Shown piece by piece: positions 35,977 to 44,494 of a DNA stretch of 64,000 nucleotides. Positions within the stretch are counted from its first letter, which is position 1; the number at the start of each line of letters is the position of its first letter. Made by a program: the position numbers and the translations under genes. The notes under the pieces are model-generated. The model did no database searches, had not been told where the DNA came from, and saw only the letters and a program-made list of their open reading frames with translations. The DNA is from Chitinophagaceae bacterium (GTDB lineage Bacteria; Bacteroidota; Bacteroidia; Chitinophagales; Chitinophagaceae): positions 1 through 64,000 of the forward strand of contig JAIXOJ010000052.1 of the NCBI GenBank assembly GCA_027486835.1, read 5' to 3'.

Positions 35977-36651
35977 ATGGCAACAAAAGAAATTGTAAGA
36001 AAATACAATTGTGGCGATGATGTTCTTGCTCAAAAAGCGGATGGGCTAGTAGATTCTATGAAAAGAGACGCAGCAGAGTATGCTACCAGAAACGTAGATG
36101 CAACTAGAACATCGGAAATTTCTACACTAGCTACACAGTTTAAAGACTTTCCCACCGATGCAGAATTACAGGGTGCTGTTACTACAGCCACAGAAATTAA
36201 AGATGCCAATGTAGCACTGCTCTACCAAAAAATAGACAGTGTACGCAGCATGGCTGAAACCAAGTATGGCAACAGTGGAAAGTATAGAACTTTTGCTTTT
36301 GGGCAATTGAGCCGCATACCCCATAGCGATTTGTTTCGCACTGCAAAAAGAGTAGTAAGAGTAGGCACCACTTTTTTATCGGAGTTAGCTTCTGAAGGTT
36401 TAACAGCAGCATTGCTTACTGAAATAGGTACACTTGGTGCTACGGTAGATCTTAATTTAGATGCCATGGAGGCAGCAGTAGAAAATAGAGACATAAAAAC
36501 TCAGGAACGAATCATACTCGGTAATGCATTATGGGACAAAATGGTTACATATGCCAATATTGGTAAAAGCTTATTCCAGTTTAAAGATGAAGCTAGGTAT
36601 AATGATTATGTTTTGACAGATGCGCCGCCCACTCCACCAGAAACTATTTAG
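35977..36651 (+). CDS. Conserved-looking hypothetical protein, helical
   Basis: A 224-residue soluble protein without signal peptide or membrane segment. It is predicted mostly helical (LAQKADGLVDSMKRDAAEYATR, ALLYQKIDSVRSMAE) and ends in an unstructured Pro-rich tail (TDAPPTPPETI). I recognise no catalytic motif. It lies between dispersed repeat copy B and a REP-like palindrome that starts five bases after its stop codon. Good codon structure and a clear ATG support a real gene; the role is unknown. Confidence 0.7.
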   Translation: MATKEIVRKYNCGDDVLAQKADGLVDSMKRDAAEYATRNVDATRTSEISTLATQFKDFPTDAELQGAVTTATEIKDANVALLYQKIDSVRSMAETKYGNSGKYRTFAFGQLSRIPHSDLFRTAKRVVRVGTTFLSELASEGLTAALLTEIGTLGATVDLNLDAMEAAVENRDIKTQERIILGNALWDKMVTYANIGKSLFQFKDEARYNDYVLTDAPPTPPETI

Positions 36652-36656
36652 AATAA

Positions 36657-36691
36657 AAAACCTATAAGGTTTCAAAAACCTTATAGGTTTT
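36657..36691. repeat. REP-like palindrome after the 35977 gene
   Basis: Perfect 16-bp arms AAAACCTATAAGGTTT and AAACCTTATAGGTTTT around CAA. Same architecture as the palindrome at 19119-19151, with a different central pair of bases. The remainder of the spacer to 36968 shows no gene. Confidence 0.88.
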
Positions 36692-36968
36692 GGTAGGATA
36701 AAACAAAAACATTTTTAGGGTAAATAAATAGAATAGTTAAGTTCTGTTTAATTACCCTAATTTTTTGTGATACAGTAAACAGGTAAAATGAAGCAAATGA
36801 AATAAGCCATAATAAAATACCCGAAAGTTTAAAACTTACGGGATGTTGATGCACTATTTTTTATCTCATTTCGTTTTAATAAACCAATAAGTTATTCAAA
36901 ACACTATAGGGTTGCAAAGAACAATTTAAAAACATAAGTTTGCCACTTAATGCAGTTTATACATATTT

Positions 36969-38117
36969 ATGGCTAATAGTAATCTTACCAATGCGAAAAA
37001 TGCGAAAAACGATGAGTTTTACACGCAGTACCACGATATACAAAAAGAAATTGAAGCCTATCTAGAGTTTAACCCCAGTGTGTTTAAAGGCAAAACCATT
37101 TTAATGCCTTGCGACGACCCCGAGTGGAGCAACTTTACTAAGTTTTTTGCACAAAACTTTGAACGTTTTGGGCTTAAAAAACTTATAAGTACCAGCTATG
37201 CCCCCGACAGTAAAATACATAAAAGTGCCTACCAACCCACCCTATTTGAAACCACCAACCCACAGTTTGATGAAAAAAAGACCGTGAAAAATGGTAAAAT
37301 ATTTACCCTAACAAGCGATAAATCGGGCGATGGAAAAATTGATGTAGATGACCTAGAATGGCAATACCTGCAAGGCGATGGCAACTTTAATAGTAAAGAA
37401 ATAATAAAGCTTCGAGACGAAGCAGACATGATTATTACCAACCCTCCTTTCTCTTTGTTTCGTGAGTTTGTGGCTTGGATTATTGAAGCAAACAAGCAGT
37501 TTTTAATAATTGGAAATATGAATGCTATTACTTACAAAGAGGTTTTTCCCCTTATTAAGGAGAATGAAATGTGGTTAGGTGCAACTGGCAATGGAAATGA
37601 TATGGTTTTTGCTGTTCCAAAAGGGTCGGAGATTAATGAAAATGATAGACAGAAGGCTGCCCGTCTTGGGTATGTAGGCGATTTTACAAGACTGGGAAAT
37701 TCGTGTTGGTTTACCAATATTGACCATGGAAGACGACACAAACCTTTGGAACTTATGACTAAAGAAGAAATCGTAAAATATGGCACTAAAAAGGAGTTTG
37801 AAAAATATGATAATTACGATGCAATAGAAGTCTCATTTGTAAAATTCATTCCAAGTGATTATGAGGGAGTGATGGGCGTACCAATAAGTTTTTTGGATAA
37901 ATATTCTCCCGAACAGTTTGAGATTGTAGGAATGTGTGAAAATGAAGATCTGTACAATTTTAAAACCAAAGTTTATACTACTGATGAATGCAAGCAGGCA
38001 TATTTAGATAAGTTCGGCAAAAAAGGAACCTATGATTTGAATGCGAGTGGAGTAGTATTAAGGGATGGATTATTAGAAAAAGTTTATCAAAGAATATTAA
38101 TAAAACACAAGAAATAA
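36969..38117 (+). CDS. EcoRI-family adenine-specific DNA methyltransferase
   Basis: A 382-residue N6-adenine methyltransferase of the EcoRI modification type. The N-terminus has the family block [16 protein letters not shown] (about 13-28), then [17 protein letters not shown] (S-adenosylmethionine region, about 44-60) and the catalytic motif [10 protein letters not shown] (158-167). [20 protein letters not shown] near residue 298 is typical of the family. No EcoRI-like endonuclease is present; instead a DUF262-HNH gene follows with a gap of only five bases. Expected role: protecting host DNA from the partner nuclease. The target sequence cannot be read from the gene. Confidence 0.9.
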   Translation: MANSNLTNAKNAKNDEFYTQYHDIQKEIEAYLEFNPSVFKGKTILMPCDDPEWSNFTKFFAQNFERFGLKKLISTSYAPDSKIHKSAYQPTLFETTNPQFDEKKTVKNGKIFTLTSDKSGDGKIDVDDLEWQYLQGDGNFNSKEIIKLRDEADMIITNPPFSLFREFVAWIIEANKQFLIIGNMNAITYKEVFPLIKENEMWLGATGNGNDMVFAVPKGSEINENDRQKAARLGYVGDFTRLGNSCWFTNIDHGRRHKPLELMTKEEIVKYGTKKEFEKYDNYDAIEVSFVKFIPSDYEGVMGVPISFLDKYSPEQFEIVGMCENEDLYNFKTKVYTTDECKQAYLDKFGKKGTYDLNASGVVLRDGLLEKVYQRILIKHKK

Positions 38118-38122
38118 ATCAA

Positions 38123-39286
38123 ATGAAGACAACATTAAGAATAGATATTACGGTAAAAGATATTTGCGAAGGGTTTGTATATAATGAACTAGAGGGCAAG
38201 GGTTTGTTTGGTTTAGGCGGCAAGCTAACAATTCAACCAGAGTATCAACGCAACTACATTTATGCGGATGGTAGAAAAGATGTTGCTGTAATAGAAAGCA
38301 TTTTAAAAGGCTATCCTTTGGGCTTAATTTACTTTAATAAAATAAATGAGGATACCCTAGAAGTATTAGATGGTCAGCAACGCATTACTAGTTTTGGGCG
38401 ATACGTAACCAACAAATTTGCCGTGAAAGATGAGAATGGAATGGAGCAATATTTTGGGGGTATTGCCAAAGACAAACAAGCCCAAATATTAGCAACCAAA
38501 CTGCTTATATATGAATGTGAAGGAGAAGAAAGCGAGATAAAACAATGGTTTAAAACCATTAATATAGCTGGTGTTCCTTTGAACCAACAAGAGATAAACA
38601 ATGCCATTTATTCTGGGCCTTTTGTAACATTGGGCAAAGAAGAATTTAGCAATAGCAGAAACGCCAACATTCAAAAATGGAGTGCTTATATATCAGGCTC
38701 TGCCAACAGGCAAGACTTTTTGGAACGTGCATTGGAATGGGTGAGCAAAGAGCGGGTTGATGAGTATATGAGCCGCCACCGATTTGATAAAAACATAACA
38801 GAATTAAAGAACTATTTTACCAGTGTAATTGATTGGGTTTCTACTGTATTTATTGACGTTGAAAGCGAAATGCGTGGGCTTGAGTGGGGCAGAATGTATG
38901 AGCAGTACCACAAACAAGGGTACGATTCTAAAAAAGTATCGGAACAAGTAAAACAACTCTACGGCGACCCTTATGTAAAAAACAGAAAAGGGGTGTTTGA
39001 ATATATTTTAGGAGGTAGTGTAGATACCAAATTATTGGATGTAAGAGTTTTTGATGATGCTACCAAAAAATCAGTCTATGCCAAACAAACCGCAGAGGCA
39101 GAGAAAAAAGGTGTGTCAAACTGCTCCCACTGTGCAATTGGTCATGATGCCAATAAAAACAAAATTTGGAAATTAGCCGATATGGATGCCGACCATGTTG
39201 AAGCTTGGAGCAAAGGCGGTGCAACTGATATAAAAAACTGCGAAATGTTGTGTAAACCACACAACAGAGCAAAAGGGAATAAATAG
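38123..39286 (+). CDS. DUF262 domain protein with C-terminal HNH nuclease
   Basis: A 387-residue two-domain protein. The N-terminal DUF262 (ParB-like/GmrS-like) part has PEYQRNYIY (about 39-47) and [11 protein letters not shown] (about 81-91), the two DUF262 signatures. A helical middle follows. The C-terminus is an HNH module: CSHC (334-337), [12 protein letters not shown] (355-366), N372 and HNRAKGN (380-386). DUF262 proteins act in GmrSD-type modified-DNA restriction and in BREX/Dnd-like systems. The tight coupling to the EcoRI-type methyltransferase suggests the two form a restriction-modification pair, with this protein as the nuclease. Which DNA it cuts is unknown. Confidence 0.87.
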   Translation: MKTTLRIDITVKDICEGFVYNELEGKGLFGLGGKLTIQPEYQRNYIYADGRKDVAVIESILKGYPLGLIYFNKINEDTLEVLDGQQRITSFGRYVTNKFAVKDENGMEQYFGGIAKDKQAQILATKLLIYECEGEESEIKQWFKTINIAGVPLNQQEINNAIYSGPFVTLGKEEFSNSRNANIQKWSAYISGSANRQDFLERALEWVSKERVDEYMSRHRFDKNITELKNYFTSVIDWVSTVFIDVESEMRGLEWGRMYEQYHKQGYDSKKVSEQVKQLYGDPYVKNRKGVFEYILGGSVDTKLLDVRVFDDATKKSVYAKQTAEAEKKGVSNCSHCAIGHDANKNKIWKLADMDADHVEAWSKGGATDIKNCEMLCKPHNRAKGNK

Positions 39287-39391
39287 TAGCAATATTGTTT
39301 TTATTGACTTCAGTTTTGGACTTTCAGAACTAAAATTGTCCAACATCGCCAAAATTTTTTTTACGCTTAAATTTCAAATCACCTAAAATCA

Positions 39392-40018
39392 ATGGAAAAA
39401 TTACTTGAATCATATAAAACATTGGCTCACCTAAAAAGCCAAGTTTTATTTTTTATAGAGGTTCATAAAACTTATACTGAAAACGAGGTTTTACTCAATC
39501 AAATTAAATTTAAAGGGCATTATGCCGACCTCCCATTAGCAAGAGCTATATCAGGTTCTTTATTAAATTATGCTATCATTAATTCCAATTCTTTTTTTGA
39601 CGAGTACAATGAAGAATTCACTCCTACAAAACATCCAGAATATAAAGACAGAATTATTAGGCTTAAAAAAATTACTAAGCCAGTTTTAAATCGATTAAAC
39701 AAGTGGACAAACTTCAAAGAATACAGGAACTCCATTTTAGCCCATAGTTTCCGTTTTAAAGGCCAATCAATTTTTGATAAAGACTTTAAACCTTTTAAGT
39801 TCAAAGCTCCACATACAAATTCTGAAATGATACTTTTAGCCAACTTAATGAACATAGTTATGATTTGTATTGCACAAGAATTTCCTGAACTTGTTGAAAA
39901 TATGAGCTTGACTGAAAACATACTTTCAAAAATCGACTTCGAGTGGAACGAAGTTGATATCAACAAAGAGGTTGAAACTATATTGGATCAAATAAATTTA
40001 ATAAATGAGCAACTTTAA
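39392..40018 (+). CDS. HEPN-like protein beside the restriction genes
   Basis: A 208-residue helical protein. It contains FKEYRNSILAHSFR, in which R112 and H118 form the Rx4-6H pair with a following polar residue, as in HEPN ribonucleases and abortive-infection proteins. No other known domain, signal peptide or membrane span is visible. It starts 105 bases after the DUF262-HNH gene on the same strand, so it may be part of the same defence unit or simply an island neighbour. HEPN assignment rests on one motif and the helical character. Confidence 0.6.
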   Translation: MEKLLESYKTLAHLKSQVLFFIEVHKTYTENEVLLNQIKFKGHYADLPLARAISGSLLNYAIINSNSFFDEYNEEFTPTKHPEYKDRIIRLKKITKPVLNRLNKWTNFKEYRNSILAHSFRFKGQSIFDKDFKPFKFKAPHTNSEMILLANLMNIVMICIAQEFPELVENMSLTENILSKIDFEWNEVDINKEVETILDQINLINEQL

Positions 40019-40089
40019 AGTGAATTGCCAACTTAAAAATTCCCAGTCGCTTAAGTAAAAGTCGAGCTGGCCTACATGTTCCGAAGAGC

Positions 40090-40287
40090 ATGTTGTCAAA
40101 ACCGATAAGAGGGATCTCCAAATCCCAATTTGCGACTATAGAGAAAGTTGATTACTTAATAAGTTGGAACTTTAAACATATCGTAAATATTTTTAGAATA
40201 AGAGGCTATAACTCCGTAAATATAAAAAGTGGGTATTCCCAATTAGACATACGTTCACCAAAAGATATCATAAGAAATGAAAAATAA
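40090..40287 (+). pseudogene. C-terminal remnant of a PIN-domain toxin
   Basis: About 50 residues, from FATIEKVDYLISWNFKHIVN to the end (YNSVNIKSGYSQLDIRSPKD), match the C-terminal part of a widespread PIN-domain toxin family. The catalytic N-terminal 100 or so residues (acidic PIN residues) are missing; sequence upstream of about 40120 has no similarity. The stop codon overlaps the start of the next small gene by 11 bases, the usual coupling in this toxin-partner family. Loss of the nuclease core makes activity unlikely. Confidence 0.65.
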
Positions 40288-40429
40288 CGAAGTAGCAAAA
40301 GCTAAAGAATTTGACACAGTTAAATTCTTCAGAGCAGTTAAAGAAAAAATTGCTATCGATACAAAAGGTATGACTTTCGCAGAGTTTAAGCAACACATAA
40401 GTAATAGAAAATTAAAAACGGCAAGATAA
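40277..40429 (+). CDS. Small partner (antitoxin-like) protein of the PIN remnant
   Basis: A 50-residue product, MKNNEVAKAKEFDTVKFFRA at the N-terminus and GMTFAEFKQHISNRKLK near the C-terminus. Small proteins with EFD-x-VK...I...TKGM-x-xAEFKQH-like sequence are encoded directly after PIN toxins of this type, with the same ATG-inside-stop overlap. It seems intact although its toxin gene is truncated. Function as antitoxin is inferred from this arrangement. Confidence 0.6.
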   Translation: MKNNEVAKAKEFDTVKFFRAVKEKIAIDTKGMTFAEFKQHISNRKLKTAR

Positions 40430-40497
40430 TTTGCCTTTTTCAAACAAATTGATTTAAATTTTAGTGTTCGCTTGCCATTATTTTTACAAAAAAAGTT

Positions 40498-42723
40498 ATG
40501 AATAGAAGGATTCAACTTTTGCTTTTGTTTGTTTTCACTCTTTCTAGTGCACTTGCGCAGACCACTGATAATGACGCTATAACCCTAGACAATAGTAATG
40601 TTTACTTACCTAAAGAATTATTGGGCAATTGGTTTGAAAAGGGCGGAAGGGAAATCTGGAAATTGGGATTGTATGATAGCGTTGCTATTTATAATAACTG
40701 CTTGTGGCAATACAAAAACATAGCGCACTATAACAACTTATGGGAACTGACTCTCACTCCTACTTTATCGGAAAATAATTCAAGCAAAATAGTAACACTA
40801 CAATTGAATACTGAAAAAATGGGAGAACTTATTTACAATGAATCCTTGCAAAAGCCCATTGCCTGTATTGCTCATCCTGCCAATAAAGGCACACATACCG
40901 TTCCAAGCAAAGATGCATTCCCCACCCCATTTTTTAAACAGGGAAATGCCATTATTCAAGGATACATCAATGGTTTTACACCTAAAAATGCTCGGTTTTC
41001 TCGCTTTATTCCTTCTCCTCCTTTTCACCTTAATTCACTTTCTAATGCAGAAGTCACTACTCAATTAAACAATTGCTTTTCTATTGAAATACCATTAGCA
41101 CATCCACAAATTATAGAGCTAAACATTTCGATTTATAATGCAATGAAATATGGAAACAAGACCTATCTGAAAAAGTATTTTTATGTGGAACCGGGCAGTA
41201 CCACCACCTGTTATCTCCAAGCCAATACAACAGAGGCAAGCTATCCTTATCAGTTGTTTATGGGAGAGGCGGCTGAAATATCTGCGACAGAAAATATGTT
41301 TGCTGCTGCAAAAATACCCAGTAGGGTTATGAACATTTTGAGTGCAATACCCAAAATTGATTATAAAATTTATGAAACTACATTAAAACAATTGTGGCAT
41401 CAAGACGATTCCTTAGCCCTAGAATTACATTCATTGGGTTTAATATCAGCTAAGGCATTAAAGGTTGCTTACATCTCTAACCAAGCGGAGTATTTAAACC
41501 GACTACTGGAATACAATCAAAATATCTGGCAGCCTAAAATAATAGAAGGCAATAGCAAAGACTCTATTCTCGAAAGCTATAAGTTGACTAAAAGAGGGGA
41601 AAGCAATGAGTTTTCTAATAAAGAATTAGCCCCAATGGCCCAATTTTTACATGACACAATTGCATTGGTTAGCAGCAGATATTTATCACTCTTAAATGAA
41701 ATGAATTCTCTAAAAGAATTCAAGGGCTATGTTGTAAGATTAGACAACTTAATCGGACTTATGAAGTTAAAAGGCATTGAGCTTAATGCAAATGCGAAAG
41801 CCCTAGCCGATTTTTATGAAAACAAGATAGATTTTGACAAATTAAATGATGTTGAGAAAAATATTTTCAGAAGGATTCACGATGATTTCGAAGAAGATTA
41901 CAGTAAGCTATCGGAGGAGGCTCAAATTGAACTAAAGGATAAAACCAGTGAAGGTGGAATTTTTTATTGGCTGAATTTACCAAGTTTCGCACACGATGAA
42001 TTAAGGGCTTCAAAAATCGTAAGTAGAAAGGATAAAGTAATGGCACCGCAGAATATATATACGGAGCCTACTAATGAAGTTTATAGAAAAACAATAGACG
42101 CATATCGGGATGTTGTTAATAATTTCATTATTAGACGTTATGAACAAATGCGTGTTTCATCTGAGAACAAAGGAAATTCTGGAAAAGGAATGATTTATAA
42201 TGATAGAAAATATGGTGGTGCATTGAGCGAAGAATATTTAAAAAAAATGACCATCGACACCACCACTATTAACCCAAAACACGTTGATTCAAAAGATGGT
42301 ATTACACCACAAGCGACTACTGGGGAATTGTTTTATAAATTACTAGAAGCTTACCGAGGAAAAGTATTATTAATAGAATTCTGGAATACAAGTGATGCCA
42401 TCCCAAGCTTATTTCAGAATAACGAGATTGTTGCATTAAAAGCTCACTTTAAAAAAAGCAATGTTGCTTTTCTTAATATAGCCCATGAAAATTCTCCACT
42501 ATCGGAATGGAACGAAATGAAAAAATATTTTCAAGGAATTCATTATCGTTTAATAGGAGATGAATATGAAGAAATGAATGTTCATTTTGGCCTAGATGAT
42601 AAACCATTTAGAATGCTAGTTGATAAAAAAGGTCACATCGTAAGAACAAAAACTGGACAATTACCTACAAACACAAATGAACTTGAGAAATTGATTGATT
42701 TCTATTTACAATTAAATGACTAA
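40498..42723 (+). CDS. Secreted thioredoxin-fold (TlpA-like) protein without the CxxC pair
   Basis: A 741-residue exported protein with signal peptide LLLLFVFTLSSALAQ. The first 600 residues are an uncharacterised region rich in helices, with a beta N-terminal part. The C-terminal 140 residues look like a TlpA/AhpC thioredoxin domain: GKVLLIEFWNTSD, then VAFLNIAHE, HYRLIGDEYEEMN, FRMLVDKKGHIVR. In active members the segment reads FWATWCGPC; here it is FWNTSDAIP, with Asp633 and Pro636 in place of the two cysteines. Thiol chemistry is therefore unlikely, and a binding or scaffold role is more plausible. It stands alone. Confidence 0.72.
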   Translation: MNRRIQLLLLFVFTLSSALAQTTDNDAITLDNSNVYLPKELLGNWFEKGGREIWKLGLYDSVAIYNNCLWQYKNIAHYNNLWELTLTPTLSENNSSKIVTLQLNTEKMGELIYNESLQKPIACIAHPANKGTHTVPSKDAFPTPFFKQGNAIIQGYINGFTPKNARFSRFIPSPPFHLNSLSNAEVTTQLNNCFSIEIPLAHPQIIELNISIYNAMKYGNKTYLKKYFYVEPGSTTTCYLQANTTEASYPYQLFMGEAAEISATENMFAAAKIPSRVMNILSAIPKIDYKIYETTLKQLWHQDDSLALELHSLGLISAKALKVAYISNQAEYLNRLLEYNQNIWQPKIIEGNSKDSILESYKLTKRGESNEFSNKELAPMAQFLHDTIALVSSRYLSLLNEMNSLKEFKGYVVRLDNLIGLMKLKGIELNANAKALADFYENKIDFDKLNDVEKNIFRRIHDDFEEDYSKLSEEAQIELKDKTSEGGIFYWLNLPSFAHDELRASKIVSRKDKVMAPQNIYTEPTNEVYRKTIDAYRDVVNNFIIRRYEQMRVSSENKGNSGKGMIYNDRKYGGALSEEYLKKMTIDTTTINPKHVDSKDGITPQATTGELFYKLLEAYRGKVLLIEFWNTSDAIPSLFQNNEIVALKAHFKKSNVAFLNIAHENSPLSEWNEMKKYFQGIHYRLIGDEYEEMNVHFGLDDKPFRMLVDKKGHIVRTKTGQLPTNTNELEKLIDFYLQLND

Positions 42724-42902
42724 AAGAAGGAACATCGCTAAATTGAAGCTTATTTATAATCGCGATAGCTTTAAACTCCATAGGTAAAATAAGATAAAGC
42801 AGCACAACATTTTGACAAGTAGTTGAATTACGGAATAACTACGATTACACCTTTTTCTCTGAAAATAAAGCGATATTGCGCAATCGCTATTATTCATCAA
42901 AA

Positions 42903-43598
42903 ATGATTTCGCAACCATTGCCTTACCCAAATTTCCCTAAACATCTCATTGCAATTGACTGCATCATATTTGGTTTTGATGGACTCGATTTAAAAGGATT
43001 GTTTATCAAACGACAACTAGAACCTGAAAAAGGCAATTGGTCGTTAATGGGCGGTTTTGTACATGAAAACGAATCGGTTGACCAAGCTGCCGAGCGAGTG
43101 CTGTATGAATTGACGGGTTTGTCCAACGTGTTTATGGAGCAAGTAAAATGCTATGGCAATCTAGATAGGGATGCCCATGCAAGGGTTGTATCAATTGCCT
43201 ATTATGCTGTAATTAACATCCATAGTTATAGCGAAGTAGAGCGAGATGCACATCATGCCATTTGGGTTGATTTACAAAACCTACCGCCATTAATTTTCGA
43301 TCATGCAATAATGGTAGCCGATGCCAAAGAAAAACTAAAAGAAAATGTAGCCTACCACCCTATTGGCTTTGCCTTATTGCCTCCAAAATTTACCCTAAAG
43401 CAATTGCGTGCATTGTACGAAGCGATTTACGAAGTTCCCATAGACAAAAGAAACTTCACCCGCAAAATATTTTCAATGAACATTCTTAAAAAACTAGAAG
43501 AGAAGGAGAAAAAAAACTCCAGAAAAGGTTCTTTCTATTTTGTTTTTGATGAAGAAAAATATCATCAATTATTGGTACAAGGGATAAAATTTATGTAA
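42903..43598 (+). CDS. Nudix-type transcription regulator (NrtR/AraR-like)
   Basis: A 231-residue protein with an N-terminal Nudix fold (about residues 10-140) and a C-terminal winged helix (KFTLKQLRALYEAIYEVPID, KRNFTRKIFSM, then FYFVFDEEKY). The Nudix box is degenerate: GFVHENESVDQAAERVLYEL keeps G-x5-E but has RV for RE and EL for EE, so hydrolysis is doubtful. This matches NrtR-type regulators; in Bacteroides a member (AraR) controls arabinose genes, which makes the ara genes at 15-21 kb a candidate target. ATG 42903 is used in place of an upstream TTG. Confidence 0.83.
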   Translation: MISQPLPYPNFPKHLIAIDCIIFGFDGLDLKGLFIKRQLEPEKGNWSLMGGFVHENESVDQAAERVLYELTGLSNVFMEQVKCYGNLDRDAHARVVSIAYYAVINIHSYSEVERDAHHAIWVDLQNLPPLIFDHAIMVADAKEKLKENVAYHPIGFALLPPKFTLKQLRALYEAIYEVPIDKRNFTRKIFSMNILKKLEEKEKKNSRKGSFYFVFDEEKYHQLLVQGIKFM

Positions 43599-43699
43599 AC
43601 AATTCCTTGCTATCTCGTTTAATGCACCCTAACCTAAAAAAATTACTACTTTCAAACAACACGCTTTTTTGACAAACCAAAAAGTCTAGCTAAAGTGCA

Positions 43700-43742
43700 T
43701 AAAAAAGGGAAAAGCAACCCTAATGGCACTTTTCCCTTTTAT
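43700..43742. terminator. Terminator-like hairpin between converging genes
   Basis: Arms AAAAGGGAAAAG (43703-43714) and CTTTTCCCTTTT (43729-43740) with a 14-base loop, A-rich before and T-rich after. It could serve the Nudix gene and the minus-strand gene at 43774. Confidence 0.75.
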
Positions 43743-43773
43743 TTACCTTTTCTTGTTAGTAAAGAACAACAGT

Positions 43774-44154
43774 TTATTTGCCTGTATCTTTTCTCCAAGC
43801 AAGTACTGCATACTCTTTAGAGGTTTCACCCTGTCCAAAGAAATCTACTGTATATTTTTTGGCATCCACCCAAGCAGAAAATTGCTCTTTAGATAGTAAG
43901 CGAGGGGTTTTCAATAAAAAATATTGTACAGGAAACTTGTTGCAGATAAAGAGTTCCACACCCTTTTGCTTTTTCACGTTTGCTTCAATTGCTCTCACGT
44001 CATCCTTAGTTTTCACCCCTTTTATGTACACGTAGTAATCGTACAAATCGGTTCTTTCAGATTGAGACACTACCCTATTGGCAGGGGATTGAGCCTTTGC
44101 TACACCGAAAGCACCAAGTAATAACAACAAAATAGGAATCAACACTTTTTTCAT
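43774..44154 (-). CDS. Small secreted protein of unknown function
   Basis: A 126-residue product with signal peptide MKKVLIPILLLLLGAFGVAKA. The mature part of about 105 residues has alternating strands and helices (YDYYVYIKGVKTKDDVRAIE, KKQKGVELFICNKFPVQYFL), a pattern like a small ferredoxin-like fold. No lipobox and no sorting tail. Monocistronic on the minus strand. I recognise no family. Confidence 0.65.
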   Translation of the reverse strand: MKKVLIPILLLLLGAFGVAKAQSPANRVVSQSERTDLYDYYVYIKGVKTKDDVRAIEANVKKQKGVELFICNKFPVQYFLLKTPRLLSKEQFSAWVDAKKYTVDFFGQGETSKEYAVLAWRKDTGK

Positions 44155-44494
44155 AACTGTAGTAATTTATAAATGAATAACAATAAATTTTTAGAGATGT
44201 AGAAAGACAATATTACAGAAGAAAATGAAAGTAAACAAAATTTAACACTCACTTTTCAACTTTTAAAATTTATCTCAATAAACTATGTATTCGAAAGAAC
44301 AGATTCGAAATAAAAACGCTGCTTTTCTGATAACTAACAAATTAAAACTTTTACAGTGAATTGATACCCATCTACCTTATCAGAATTACTTAGGATGCTA
44401 AGGTGAATTAGCCTTTATAGTTTCAAGAAATTCCTAGACCATCTGCCATTACTTACCGCCTACTATTTTCGTCAGAATATCATTAATTGGCTAA
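44155..44494. other. Spacer without recognisable features
   Basis: 340 AT-rich bases upstream of the secreted-protein gene and downstream of prmC. I see no open frame, RNA or repeat of note. Confidence 0.5.

Noticed and set aside
36969-39286. A classical EcoRI restriction-modification pair
   Set aside because: No EcoRI endonuclease-like gene is present on either strand; the adjacent gene is DUF262-HNH.
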